Part shown: positions 1 to 11,142 of the stretch, in pieces | How positions within the stretch are numbered: position 1 is the first letter of the stretch | Layout of the letters: each line of letters opens with the position of its first letter | Assembly: GCA_002104895.1 (NCBI GenBank) | Contig: MCFG01000021.1 | Span: 1 to 60,000, forward strand | DNA from: Anaeromyces robustus | Taxonomy: Eukaryota; Neocallimastigomycota; Neocallimastigomycetes; Neocallimastigales; Neocallimastigaceae | Direction: 5' to 3' | DNA length: 60,000 bases | Notes under the pieces: generated by a model | The model's database searches: none | What the model was told of the DNA's origin: nothing | What the model saw: the letters and a program-made list of their open reading frames with translations, nothing else | Translations under genes and position numbers: made by a program

Positions 1-1572
1 AACATAAATAATATAAATCATAAAAAAAAAAAAAAAAGAAGAGAAAAAGAGTGTCAAGCATTCATATCAATATTCATTAATGTATATATATTAACTAAGC
101 TCAAGATACAACTTAAAAAAATTATTTAAGATACAACAAATGAAATAATTTTATATATATAAAATGATTTTTATATATTTTATTTCCGAGAAATGTAGAC
201 AATAAAAAAAAATATTTAGAAGCATAATCATAAATAATGAAAAAACCAATAATTAAAATACACAATATAAATATACAAAATTATCCATTATAGAAAGATC
301 ATGATGCAGTAAAGAAATGAAAGAATTATATATATATTAGAATTTATTTAATATATTTATTATTTATAATTAGAAAAAAAAAATTCACTACTTATTAAGA
401 ATCATTCAACAACCATATTTATCTTTTAGTTATTTATTTATAACTAAATTTTATTATCAAATTAAATAATAATATTACTGAACCATATTTTACTTTTTTA
501 ATTTCAGAAATATTTATTATTTTATATATATTAAAATATATTTTTAACATATAATTTTTACTTTTTAAATATTATAATAATATCTATATGTATTTTATCT
601 TTTTAAATAGTATATATAATATAAATAATTATTTTTTAATTAAATATTTAATTAATAAATATATCATAAAAAATATTCTTAATTATTTATGTAGTTTATT
701 AGTTCATTTTCTATAAAACTTTTGTTGTGATTATGAAAATAATAAATATAATAATTATAATAATAATAATAATAATAATGCAATTTATATATATATGTAA
801 AATTATTTTTAAAAAATTTTTTATTATGATATTATGATATAAAACAAAACAATATTCTTTTTCTTTTTTCTTTTCTTTTCTTTTTTTTTTTTTAATTACA
901 TAGTACAATAGAAAAGTTATATATATAAAGTGGCTATTGTACCACCAAATTTATAATAAAATATAATAATTAAGTTTTACCCAATTAATCAAAAAAAAAA
1001 TTTTTTTTAGTTGTGAAAAAAGTTCTATTATAATGGATTTTCTAAATTGAACAATAAATTTACTATGTGGCTTATATTACATTAACGATAATAAATGTAA
1101 TATTTTTTTGTATTAGGAATAATTAAATATTTATATAAAAAAGATTTTATATAAAAAACTAAAAATGATTATTAAACAAATTTCATTTCATTGTTAAGAA
1201 TTGCTTTAAATTTTTAAAGTATTTCAAATGAAATTATTTTGATTTTTAGATTTTTATTACCCTATATAAATATTATTATTCTTTTTATAAAAAGAATAAT
1301 CTCAATATATAATATATATAGAGAGAATGTATTAAATTCATAAAAATAATTATTATATAACAAATTTTAATATAAAATATTCTATAATTTAAATTTATGA
1401 TACCAATTATTATAATTTATTACAATATATAATTATTTTTTTTTCATATCATTAAATAATTTAACATATATATACCTTTATTAATATATATATCTTTTAT
1501 ATATATATTTAAGTAATTATATAATTTTTTTTTTTTTATTATTTATTTTCATAAAATTAAAATATATTAAAA
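1..1572. other. AT-rich intergenic DNA at the window edge
   Basis: No coding signal was recognised. Reading frames here are short and low in complexity. The stretch holds poly-A/T runs, a 26-bp perfect palindrome at 1275-1300, and a nested stem at 1179-1235 (outer arms 1179-1188 and 1226-1235, with a smaller hairpin inside). The last 100 bases before the gene at 1573 are a T-rich leader, as is usual upstream of genes in this window. Confidence 0.6.
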
Positions 1573-3607
1573 ATGAAAGACGAAAAATTAAATATTAATT
1601 CTATTGATTTCAAAGAATTAAAAAAGAATTTATTTCCTCTTATGAAATTATTTAAAAAAATCAATAAGGGAAAAAAGAAAGGTTTAAATTCTAATGATGA
1701 TATAAAGAATATTAGAAAAAAAATTGAATTTTTAACAAGAAATTCAAATATTTTATTACATGAAAAATACAAATTTTTATATGCTTCATTATGTCTTTTA
1801 CAAATTCAAAATAATAGTTATTTAAATGAATTAAAAAATTCTAATAAAAAAAAAAGATTAAGAAGTGAAGAAGAAAACGGGGAAGATGAAGGAGAAGAGC
1901 AAGAAAAAGATAATTCAATTAAAACAAATAAAAAAGGTAAATTTGATTCTAATGTCAAAGAAAAGAATAATAATAATAATAATAATAATAATAACTTAAA
2001 ACAAGGAGTAGCGGAAAATGATGATATATTAGAAAATATAATATTAAAAAATTCAAAAAAGAAAAAAACTAAAAAAAAAAATAGTAATCCAGAAGTTGAA
2101 AATATTAAACATTTGATTGATGTTACAGAATTTGTAAAGTATTGTAAGCAAAAACCTTTCAAAAATAATACTTTATTTCCAACATTACCTTTAAAGTCAA
2201 GTGAAGAAGATTCTCTTTCTTTATTTTCAAGACTTGAAGATGCCACAGATGAAAAAATGTAATAAGTGATAAAAAAGAAAGAAATTTTAAAATTTATATA
2301 AATTAAATTTTAAAATTTCTTATCAATTTTAATATTTTATATATTATAAAAATATTACAAAAATTTTATTATTATTTTCATAACTATATATATATATATT
2401 ATTTCATTATTATATATATTTTTGAAATAATTATTAATAAATATATATCATTTAATTTTATATTATATTATATTATGTTATGTTATATCATATTTTATTA
2501 TATTATTAGGGAAGATATATTAAACAATTATACCACACGTAATAAAGAATTTTATAATAAATGTTGGGAAGACCTTCAAAAAATTAAGGAATTGGAAAAT
2601 GAAGATGAAGATGAAGATGAAGATGATGAGGATGATGAAAGAGATATTAGTCATTCAAAAATAATAGATGAAAATTTAGATTATAGTGATAAACAAAAAA
2701 AAGGAAAAGGAAAAGAAAAAGAAACTGATGATGATATTAATAATGATGATAGTCAAGATCAAAATATAAAAAAAAATAAAGATAAAGATAAAGATAAAGA
2801 TAAAAACAAAAATAAAAATCAAGATATGGATATGGATGAATTATTTTTAAATGATTTTTTATTATCATCATCATCAGACGATGATGATGATGTGGAAGGT
2901 CAATTTGGAACATATACAGATTATATACCAAATCAAGTTTATCGTAGTCGTATTTGGACAGATGGTATTATGGATCGTTTTCAACATCTTATGAAAGAAA
3001 AAGATGAAGAAATGAAACAAAAACCAAAAAGAATTAAAGTTTGTACTGAATGTATTAGTAAATTTCATAATATATTAGATTATATACCATGTTCTGGTCA
3101 AACTCCATGTGAACGTTGTAAAAGATTAGGTTTAATATGCTATTATCCATTTGTTAAAAGAGTAAATAATACAAGAAATCGTTTTGGTAATCTTTATCGT
3201 TTAAAAACTAATGTTAATAATCCTATGACACAACAAGAGTATAATGAACGTCTTGAAACAGAAGAAGAAAATAATAATAATAATCGATATGATGATGGAG
3301 GAGATGGTGTTGAAAATCGTACTACTACTTATAAAAAATTACTTAATGATGCCCATATTATTGGAGATAGAGAAGATTATTTAAATTATAAAGAAAATGT
3401 AAAATTTAATTATTGGACAAAAAATAATAAAAAAAATAATCTTATTAGTAATCATTTAAAATCTCAATTTGAATCTTATCAAAAAGAAATAGAAAAGGAA
3501 CAAGAAAATATTAAAAATGGTAAAAAACCATTTTTAGGTAAATCAAATTCAAGTATGTATATACCTTTTTTATTTTTTTTTTTATTTTTATATATTATAT
3601 ATATATG

Positions 3608-3638
<31 letters not shown>

Positions 3639-3819
3639 TCAATCTTATTGATTCACATTTGTTAATTTTAAATGTTTATCATTTTAATATTTAATAATAT
3701 TTATAAATTATTAGAAATTCCAACATCAGTAAGTTTTAAAATATATAATTATGATAAATAATTCAAAATACCTATATATAATTTTTTTTATTTATATAAA
3801 TATAAAAATATTAATAATG

Positions 3820-3852
<33 letters not shown>

Positions 3853-4038
3853 GTATATTTAAAGGAGTTACTTGATGCTTTACATTATTGTGTATCAAAA
3901 CGATCAAGTTTAGAAAAACAAAATGAAAATATGATTTATAAATATAATAGTTCAGCACTTATAACTTTGGGTATTTTATATGAAGAAATAATAAAATATG
4001 AAGTAGAAAAATTTAATAAACCTGGGTATTATCAATAA
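1573..4038 (+). CDS. Zn2Cys6 (fungal binuclear zinc cluster) protein, 4 exons
   Basis: Predicted nuclear DNA-binding protein of 638 residues. Exons: 1573-2258, 2510-3552, 3715-3728, 3865-4038. Splice phases agree at every junction and the coding sum is 1917 nt. Exon 3 is a 14-nt microexon. The first ORF ends at a TAA that is really part of a GTAATA donor, so this ORF and the zinc-cluster ORF downstream are one gene. Residues 407-439 carry six cysteines spaced C-x2-C-x12-C-x5-C-x2-C-x6-C, with the typical Pro and basic residues around the second half. Classical fungal clusters have about six residues between Cys2 and Cys3, so the 12-residue loop is unusual. The region before the cluster is Asp/Glu/Lys-rich. 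The C-terminus is a short helical segment. No fungal transcription-factor middle-homology region is visible. The DNA target and regulated genes are unknown. Confidence 0.82.
3715..3728 (+). other. 14-nt microexon of the Zn2Cys6 gene
   Basis: This exon lies between acceptor TTATTAG and donor GTAAGT. It carries the last two bases of a Lys codon and the codons Ile-Pro-Thr-Ser. Phase 1 on entry and phase 0 on exit match the flanking exons. Confidence 0.7.
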
Positions 4039-4929
4039 TAAAGATATATTATATCTTTATCTTTATATATAAAATATTAAATTTATTTATTTATTTATTT
4101 ATTTAACAAAAAAGATCTTTTCTTTCGTTATAGATAACAATGTATATAATATAAAAACAAAACAAAAAAAAAAATAATTATAATAAAAAATTTTTTTTTA
4201 AATATTTAAATTAAATGGTATATAATATAGAAAAATATCTTTTTTTATTTTATTATGTTTATTTTTCTTTGTATTTTACTTTATTAATATTTTTTAATAA
4301 ATATATATTTTATTATTACTTTTACATGAAAAAAAAAAATAAAAAATATAAAAAAAAATAAAAAGTATAAAAAAAAATAAAAAAATAAAAAATATAAATG
4401 TATAACGGGTATATTTTATTATTAATCAACAATAAAAATTTGTTAATTTTACTTAAAAATAATATTTACATTGTAATAGTAATATTTATATATATATTTA
4501 TATAATTCAATAATTAAAGAAAATTAATAAAGGAAAATTGGATTGTTAAAAAAAATATCTATATTCTATATTCTATTATTATAAATATTTTAATTATATA
4601 AATAATTAATAAATATAATTGTGAATTTATTTTCTAATTTATAATATACTTATTATTTATCTTATATAATATTCTATTAATATTTTATTATATTATATTT
4701 TATTTTAATACTATATTTTTTTTATCTATTATTATTATTATTATTATTAAAATTAATATGTATAATTGTAAATAATTTGAAACATAATAATTAGTGTTGA
4801 TTTTAAATGGGGATTTTGAATTTTTTTATTTTCTTTTTTTTTTTTTTTTTTATTTTTTTGGAAAGATTTGAAAATATATTTATTATATACAGCATTTGAT
4901 TTACTAAGATTCCCATGAATTATAAAGGA
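4039..4929. other. Intergenic AT-rich spacer between convergent genes
   Basis: This spacer separates the 3' ends of the Zn2Cys6 gene and the gene on the minus strand. It holds A-rich runs with an AAAAAATAAAAAGTATA-like pattern at about 4325-4400 and T runs near 4835. No ORF or RNA gene was recognised. Confidence 0.6.
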
Positions 4930-5128
4930 TTAATAAATTGTCCATTTAGAGTGAAAAAAACTATTATTAAAAAGAAGATTATTAAAATTATCAATTATAT
5001 CGTTGTTGTTATCGTTGCTGCTGTTACTAATGTTATTATTTTTCATGTAATTTTCAATATTATAAATATCATTATTATTATTATTATTATTAATATTATT
5101 ATAATTATAATAGTCATTATAATATTTA
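4930..5128 (-). other. Possible last exon of the Asn/Asp-rich gene
   Basis: An Asn/Tyr-rich frame of 65 codons lies directly downstream of the stop at 5233. It joins in phase if an intron at 5129-5236 is removed. Without that intron it is in the same frame but separated by one TAA. The codon pattern is like the upstream gene, so a mutated or read-through stop is the alternative. Confidence 0.4.
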
Positions 5129-5232
5129 CTGTTAAGATAATTATAATTATTATTCTCATTATTATTACTATTATTATTATTATTCTCATTAATAATAATA
5201 TTCATTTCTTTTATATTGTTTTGTGTTTTTCC

Positions 5233-5787
5233 TTACTGCAAACTATTTAATGGTTCTATATATGAAGAATTTTTATTATTATTTCTAAAATTATTATCTA
5301 ATTGATTATTTATAATATTGTTTACAAGTAATTCTTTTAAATAACTTTCATTTAGTTCTTTAGCAATACTATTACTATTTTTCACCTTTTTATTATTATT
5401 ACTATTATTATTATTATCATCATTATCATCATTATCATTACTACCACCACCACCATTATTATTACTATTATTATTATTATCATCATTATCATCGTTATCA
5501 TTACTACTACCACCACCTTTTTCATTATTATTATCATTAATATTATCATTATCATTATTATTATCTTTATTATTAGTATTAGTAGTAGTGGAAGTACTAG
5601 CATTTGTAGTTGTAGTAAAAGTAGAAGTAGTATTTTTATTATTCTTATTCTTTTTCGTATTAGCATTGATATTGGTATTCTTATTTATAGATATTATTTC
5701 TAAATCGTTATCTTTTGTAATCTTTTCATGAATAATAATAATATCATCATCATCATCATCATCATCATTATTATTATTATTATAATT

Positions 5788-5822
<35 letters not shown>

Positions 5823-5958
5823 AATTATTATCATTATTATTATCATTATCATTATTATTACAATCATTATCATTATCATTATCATTATCATTATCATCAT
5901 CATTATTATTATTATAACTATTACTATTATTATTATTATCATCATCATCATTATTATT

Positions 5959-5999
<41 letters not shown>

Positions 6000-6092
6000 C
6001 ATCATTATCATCATCATCATCATTATTATTATTTTTACTTGGTTTGGCTACCATAGAATGTTTACTATTACTACTACTACTACTACTACTAC

Positions 6093-6124
<32 letters not shown>

Positions 6125-8478
6125 GTAGTAGTAGTAGTAGAAGTAGTAGAAGTAGTAGAAGTACTACTTGATCTGGTTACCATAGGATGTTTAATAATAT
6201 TTTTACTTTTATTATTTTTATTACTACTTGATCTGGTTATCATAGAATGTTTAATAATATTTTTATTTTTGTTATTTTTATTACCCTTGATATTTTTGTT
6301 ATTCTTTTTTTTATCATGAGGTATAATATCGTTATCATCAATAATAATAATTGATGAGTTTTCATTATCATTATGTTTATTTATAACTTTTTCATTACTT
6401 TTTGGTGATGAACTATTTAAAGATTCTTTTATAACTCTATCAGCCCATCGACTAGCATAACTTAAAAAATTTCTTGAATAAGAAGAGGTATAAGTGGATG
6501 AATTCAATAGTTTTTCTGTATAGGAAGTTGAAGAAGAAGAATTTAATGATTTTTTTGAGATTGGTGTTGAAGAAGGTGAATAATTTATCGGATTTTTGGA
6601 AATTGGTGTTGAAGAAGGTGAATTATTTATTGATTTTTTGGAAATTGATGTTGAAGAAGATGAAGAATTCATTTGTTTTTTAGAGATTGGCGTTGAAGAA
6701 TATGAAGTATTCATTGTTTTTTTGGATGTTGGTGTTGAAGAAGATGAAGAATTCATTTGTTTTTTGGAAATTGAAGATGAAGAATTCAATGATTTTTTCG
6801 AAGTTAAAGAAGAAGAAGAAGAAGCTGATGCTGAAGATGAAATAGAATATTTAGAAGAGCGTTTAGGTGGTATATTATAATCTATATCATCATCAATATC
6901 ATCAATAACTACAGTTAATATTTCCTGAGCAGGTTTTTTACCTTTTCTGTCACTATAAGATTTATAATTTTCAGTATCTGATGTATCTGATATTATATAA
7001 TTATCCTTTTCTTTATGACTTATATTAATATTTCTATTTCTTCTATTTCTATTATTATCCTTACTATTAATATCTCCTTTTTTATTATTGTTCTTATTAT
7101 CATTAATAATTTTATTAAAGTTTTCATACATATCAGTATCATGATTAATTAAAATATTTTTATTTTCAGTAGGTGAAAAAATATTTGAATTCTTTGAATT
7201 ATCCCTATTACTAAAATATTCATAATTATAGTAAAAATCACAATCATCAACATAATCATTAATACTAATATCATTATTAATAATATAATCATTATAAGAA
7301 ATATGATTATTTATAATAATATCATTATTATTATCATTATTATCATTATTATTATCATTATTATCATTATTATTATCATTATTATCATTATTATTATCAT
7401 TATTATCATTATTATTATCATTATTATCTTTATTATTATCATTATTATCATTATTATCATTATTATTATCATTATTATCATTATTATAATTATTATTACT
7501 TTTATTTATTGTTTTCTTTAAAGAATTATTATTTATTGTTTTCTTTAAAGAATTTTTAATATTTGAAACATTATTATATGTAGATTTTGAAGAATAATTC
7601 ACCATACGTTTAAGTTTTTCTATTGATTTTGAAACTTGATCTTCATAAATTTTAGTCGGATTATTCTCTTTAGTAATAAATGAATTACTACTACTATTAT
7701 TATTATTATTATTATTATTGTTGTTGTTGTTGTTATTATTATCGTATAAGAAATCATCATCAATAGCAGGAAATTTACCTTTTTCAATAGTTTTTCTTAG
7801 ATTTTTTTCTTTAATAATTGATGAATTATTATTAATAATATTTGAGGAATTATCATCATTATCATCAATATGTAATTTGTCCTTTCCAATAATTTTTGTT
7901 GAAGATCTTTTATCTAAATCAATAAAATCATTTTCAGTTATATTAACATTATTAACATTTTTATCAGTATCATTTTTATTTTTATTTTTACTTTTACTTT
8001 TACTTGTGTCTAATTTTTGTTTTTTATTACTTTTAAACTTATCTTCTAATATTCTTTTATTACTATTTTTATTATTATTATCTTTATTATCACTAAGTTC
8101 ATTTTTATCATTTTTTTCATTATTAATTTCAATGTCAATGTTATTTTTTTCATCAACATTTAATAATGTGGCTAAGTTTGAATCATCTTTCGAATTGGGT
8201 TTATGAGATTCATCGGTTTTGGATTTTGTTTTAATAATTATATCAATGATACTATTATTATCACTATTACTTTCACTATCACTAAAATCATAAACATCAC
8301 TATCAAACATAAAAGTATCCTCCTTATCGCTATCATCATCATAATCATTAACTGTTTTAACAAATTGCCCTATAGAGAAAGCATCATTATAGATAGAATT
8401 ATTAATTTGCTTAATTTCTTCTTTATAAGAATTATTTATATTTTTAATTTCATTGGTTTTATTAATTTTATTAATTAT

Positions 8479-8522
<44 letters not shown>

Positions 8523-9318
8523 TATTTTTATTCAATTCATTTAAATTACTTGATTTATTATTTGAATTTATTGATTTATTAATTTCATTTAATTTAATTT
8601 CATTATTTGAATTTTGTGCCTTTTCTTTAACATTATCTAAATTATTTGAAATTTTAGCATTTAATTTTGAAATTTCATCCTTTTTATTGTCTAAAATTTC
8701 ATTTATAACATTATTATTACAGTTAGTTTCACTAATTTTTTCTTTAGTAAGTATTTCCTTCTTTTTATTTGCTTTATAACCATCATTGTTGTCATTATCA
8801 TTATTATCATTAATTTTTAAATTAAAATTATTTTTTTTAATATTCTCAGTATCAATGTTATCATTTAGTGATATGAAACGTTTACGACGACATTTTAACT
8901 TGGTATCAAATACATTATTCGAATTATTAAAATAATTATATAATATTTTATCAATTTTTGTATGTGTTGAACCTTCATAAAAATTAGAATAACAATCAGT
9001 AATAATACAATTAATTTTACCAGAATTTAAATCTTTTAATAAATTATTAAAACCATTTCTTTTTTCTAAAAATGATTCTTGGTTTTTCATTATATCAATA
9101 TAACATTTTATCACTTTTAATTTATGTTCTTCACAAAATTTTTGCAACCGAAGAATTTTTACACTAAAATTGGATTTCTTAATATTATTAATTGCTGAAG
9201 ATTTATTGGTAACATTATTAAAAATAGCTTTTAGTTCATTATTTGGATAATATAAATATAAACCAACATTATAATAATTAGGTTTTTCAATATCGAAATT
9301 ATAATTTATATATTTCAT
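5233..9318 (-). CDS. Giant Asn/Asp-rich protein with a resolvase-like N-terminus
   Basis: A single open exon encodes 1361 residues. The first 130 residues are the only complex region, and their layout resembles the catalytic domain of serine recombinases: a hydrophobic strand VGLYLYYP at 18-25, FCEEHKLKVIKCYID at 61-75, and RNGFNNLLKDL then GKINCIITD at 87-108. The catalytic Ser expected after the first strand is missing, and the usual Asp-Arg pair after the last strand is replaced by Cys-Tyr-Ser-Asn. The rest is Asn, Asp, Lys and Ser repeats, including (NNDNND)n, a 14-15-residue Ser-rich repeat ending in ISKK, and two GGGS-NDNDD blocks. A basic Lys/Arg patch lies near residue 143. The frame continues beyond the TAA stop for about 100 Asn-rich codons to 4930. 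A GTAAGG donor at 5236 and an AACAG acceptor at 5129 could splice this into a 1426-residue protein. Function is unknown; the recombinase likeness is my own reading. Confidence 0.78.
5390..6025 (-). repeat. Coding (AAT/GAT)n microsatellite block
   Basis: This stretch is almost wholly AAT, GAT and AGT codons, giving Asn/Asp/Ser runs in the 1361-residue protein. Two near-identical Gly-rich units (GGGS followed by NDNDD) repeat at about 5400-5530. The frame stays open across the block, so it is coding and not an intron. Confidence 0.7.
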
Positions 9319-11142
9319 AGTGATATTTAAAATAATAAATAAATTAAATATACATTAAATTTCAAAATATTATATATTATAATTAAAATATTAAAATAAT
9401 TTTATGACTTTTTATATAGAAAAAATTCTTTTTAATTAGTATAAATAATATATTATTATTTAAGCATATGTATTAAATATAATTACTATAAAACAATTAT
9501 CTTTTTATGAAAAAATATTTTTTCATTTAATATTAATAAAAACAAAAAAGATAGTATTAAAGATATATATATAATTTATATTAATTAAATTTATATATAT
9601 AATATAATTATTACATAATTTTCTATTTATTATAGCAATAAAGTTTTTGTGAAAATATTTAAATTTGTGTAATACATCATATAATAAAATAATTTTATTT
9701 TTAATAAATAAATAAATAAATAAATAATTATGATTAATTAAATAGATGAATATTATTTTATTAAAATAAATTTTTAGATTAAATATTCATACTAAAATTA
9801 AAATTTTTTTTTGTGTTATGTTTCTTTTTTTCAAATGTTTAATAAAATTAACAAAGAAAAGAATACTTTTAGATATTATTTATATCAATATATTTTCTAT
9901 ATTGATATAAATAATATAAAAATGATTTTTTACACTTTAATAATGAGTTACTATATGATAATAATAAAAACCTCAAAAGATTTTTTTTTCTTCATTTCTT
10001 TCTGAAGAAATTTTCTATCTTAAAATATGTATATATTTTTCTATAGTATTAACTAATAATTATATATATATATATATATACCTAATAAGATTAAAAATAA
10101 AAAAAAAAAAAGAAAAATTTTTTTTTTTTATATTTTTTCTTGATTTCTTTCTTACTAAAGGTAGACATATTATTATATAATTATTATATTTATGATTAAT
10201 ATTATTATTATTTTGTATTATTATTTAATATTCATTATGACCATGATTTTGGAAAATATTTATTTTTCATATATAATTTCTTTTTTTTTACATGGAATAT
10301 AATATAAATATATATTAACAAAAACAAAAATTAAAATAAAAAAAAAAAAAAGTAATAGTAATAATGTAATAAATAAATAAAAATCACTAAATAAACATGA
10401 TATAAAAATAGTGTAAAAAAATATATATATTTATATTTTTTTTTTCTAAAAATGAAACCATATTGAATATATTATTAAATAATATATTATTTCATTATAT
10501 ATTTTTTATATATTTCTTATATTTTTTTATATTTTTTATAATATTTATTTATTTATTAAATTTCTATGATTAAAAATAAAAATATGTTTATATATATTCT
10601 ATGTTATATATATAATATATGATAATTTGCATTTTTTTTTTTCCTTTTTTCTTTTCTTTTTTCTTTTTTTTCTTTTTTTATTAATTTATTAATTTATTTA
10701 TTTTTATTTTTTATTTTTTATTTTTTATTTTTTTTTTATTTATTTTTTTTTTTTTTTTTTTTTTGATGATTTTTTATGTATTATAGTATAAGATATAATA
10801 CTATTATATATTTATGAATTAATTAATTATTATTAATTATTTACTATTATTATTATAATTATTATTTAATTTTTAATTTTTTCTTTTTATTATATTATTA
10901 TTATTATTTATATTTACTATAAATCATATAATTATTATTATATGTTTATTATTTATTATTTATTATTTATTATTATTATTATTTTTCATAGATTTTTTTT
11001 CCTTTTTTTTTTTTTTTTTTTTTTTATTTTTAAAATCATTTCTTTTTACTTTTTTTCTTCTTCTTTTTATAAAAATATAAAATATTATATATAAATAAAT
11101 ATTTTATATTTATTATTTATATTTAAAATATTTTATATTTAT
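9319..11142. other. Intergenic AT-rich DNA with a hairpin and polypyrimidine tracts
   Basis: No gene was recognised; the ORF around 9811-10005 is not coding-like. Visible items are a 20-bp perfect inverted repeat at 9873-9917 (5-nt loop), (TA)n near 10065-10080, strong C/T-only tracts at about 10630-10770, and further T runs at 10990-11060. Confidence 0.6.
9873..9917. repeat. Perfect 20-bp inverted repeat, 5-nt loop
   Basis: Arms 9873-9892 and 9898-9917 are exact reverse complements around the loop TTTTC. The arm includes TATATCAATATA, so it is not a simple (AT)n run. It lies in a noncoding spacer; its role is unknown. Confidence 0.75.

Noticed and set aside
711-908. 65-codon ORF with KKKKEK and poly-Ile
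   Set aside because: Pure simple sequence with no mixed composition, splice context or neighbour support.
5728-6171. 147-codon poly-Ile ORF on the plus strand
   Set aside because: Antisense shadow of the Asn/Asp codons in the minus-strand gene.
9811-10005. 64-codon ORF in the spacer
   Set aside because: Its middle is the perfect hairpin and the rest is AT-driven; no coding character.
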